A stretch of 15,732 nucleotides of DNA from an uncultured Treponema sp. (GTDB lineage Bacteria; Spirochaetota; Spirochaetia; Treponematales; Treponemataceae), in the NCBI GenBank assembly GCA_937902445.1, contig CALELJ010000025.1:1-15732 (forward strand), in the 5' to 3' direction. The notes under the pieces were generated by a model, which saw only the letters and a list, made by a program, of their open reading frames with translations, did no database searches and had not been told where the DNA came from. Each line of letters starts with the position of its first letter. Positions within the stretch are counted from its first letter, which is position 1. The position numbers and the translations under genes were made by a program. This document shows positions 15,203-15,732 of the stretch, one piece after another.

Positions 15203-15278
15203 CAATATTTAGTGTTCCTGGGGAAGCAAGACGTTCACGGAATGCTCAGTTTGTATTGAAAAAAGTCGGGAGGGAAAT

Positions 15279-15732
15279 ATGGATAAAGTAATTGCCGAGC
15301 ATAAGAAGGAGTATGGGGTAAAGCCTTCTGTCATTTCCCAGGCACCGGGTCGCTTCCATCTTTGTGGAGAGCATTCATGGATGTTCAGGGACAAGACCCT
15401 TTCTATGGCAGTAAATCTTCCGGTATATGTTGCCGGATCCCTTCGCGATGACACCAGCTTCAGATTCAATTTCGTTCAGCTTGAAGAAAAAAAACATGCC
15501 AATTTAAGTTCCCTTAAGCTAAAAAAAGAGGACAAGTGGGCCAATTCCGTAAAGTCCGTTCTCTATGGCTTTGCAAGCGGAAATTTTGAGCTCAAGGGAA
15601 TCGATTTTACCATCTACACGGACATTCTTCCTTCCGCAGGCTTTGGAATTACTACGGCCATCAAGGTTGCTTCTGCCTGGGTTATCAGGGAACTTTGTGG
15701 AATCAAGTGCCCTCAGGATCAGATGCTCAAGG
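15279..15732 (+). CDS. Galactokinase-like GHMP kinase (3' end outside window)
   Basis: The first 151 residues of a GHMP-family small-molecule kinase. APGRFHLCGEHSW (22-34) matches the galactokinase signature APGRVNLIGEHTDY, and LSMAVNLPVYVA (41-52) the strand after it. WANSVKSVLYGF (87-98) fits the W-N-Y-V-K-G segment, and LPSAGFGITTA (117-127) the ATP loop. Two family-defining positions differ. The Asp after GEHT that contacts galactose is Trp34, and the SSSA of the ATP loop is ITTA. The protein may therefore phosphorylate another sugar or have lost activity, so I give no gene symbol. The start ATG is preceded by GGAGG with a 5-nt spacer. The gene is divergent from lnt; the gap between them (15168-15278) holds the lnt promoter, and I see no clear one for this gene. 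Confidence 0.8.
   Translation, partial: MDKVIAEHKKEYGVKPSVISQAPGRFHLCGEHSWMFRDKTLSMAVNLPVYVAGSLRDDTSFRFNFVQLEEKKHANLSSLKLKKEDKWANSVKSVLYGFASGNFELKGIDFTIYTDILPSAGFGITTAIKVASAWVIRELCGIKCPQDQMLK

Overview
The window looks like chromosomal DNA of a treponeme-like spirochaete, probably a host-associated Treponema. Supporting signs are a divergent second-type EF-G, a SufS/SufU pair, an HD-GYP-like response regulator, an Lnt with an expanded periplasmic domain, and moderately AT-rich, housekeeping-style coding with short gaps. The genus is inferred; no rRNA or marker search was possible. I see no insertion sequence, prophage, CRISPR array, tRNA or rRNA.

Layout. 1-2010 (minus): 3'-truncated glutamine-dependent NAD+ synthetase (nadE). 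2064-3113 (minus): receiver-HD-GYP-like response regulator with a damaged HD motif. 3114-3383: divergent intergenic region. 3384-7094 (plus): two-gene unit of an EF-G paralogue and a B12-binding radical SAM protein 6 nt downstream. 7096-7800 (minus): small HD-domain phosphohydrolase, tail to tail with the radical SAM gene. 7926-11886 (plus): sufS, sufU, an RlmI-like rRNA methyltransferase and miaA, tightly spaced, with a heptamer repeat between sufS and sufU. 11894-11966: two adjacent perfect inverted repeats between convergent genes. 11966-12187 (minus): 73-aa conserved-looking orphan. 12336-13097 (plus): TatD-family metal hydrolase overlapping the 3' end of 13083-15167 (minus), an apolipoprotein N-acyltransferase with a lysine/alanine/threonine-rich, histone-H1-like tail. 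15279-15732 (plus): 5' part of a galactokinase-like GHMP kinase, cut by the window end.

How the genes fit together. The sufS-miaA unit joins Fe-S cluster biogenesis (SufS mobilises sulfur, SufU carries it) to RNA modification. MiaA makes i6A37, which in many bacteria is thiomethylated by the Fe-S enzyme MiaB. The EF-G paralogue and the radical SAM protein appear to be co-transcribed, but no functional link is known to me.

The most notable signals are: (i) three genes without a usable Shine-Dalgarno (nadE, tatD, lnt) whose ATG lies exactly 6 nt after a -10-like hexamer, which predicts leaderless mRNAs; (ii) the histone-like tail on Lnt; (iii) an EF-G whose two domain IV tip loops have lost their conserved sequence; (iv) the double hairpin element at 11894-11966; and (v) an HD-GYP-like output domain with HD changed to YD. 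I did not find a clearly new multi-gene defence or mobile system here.
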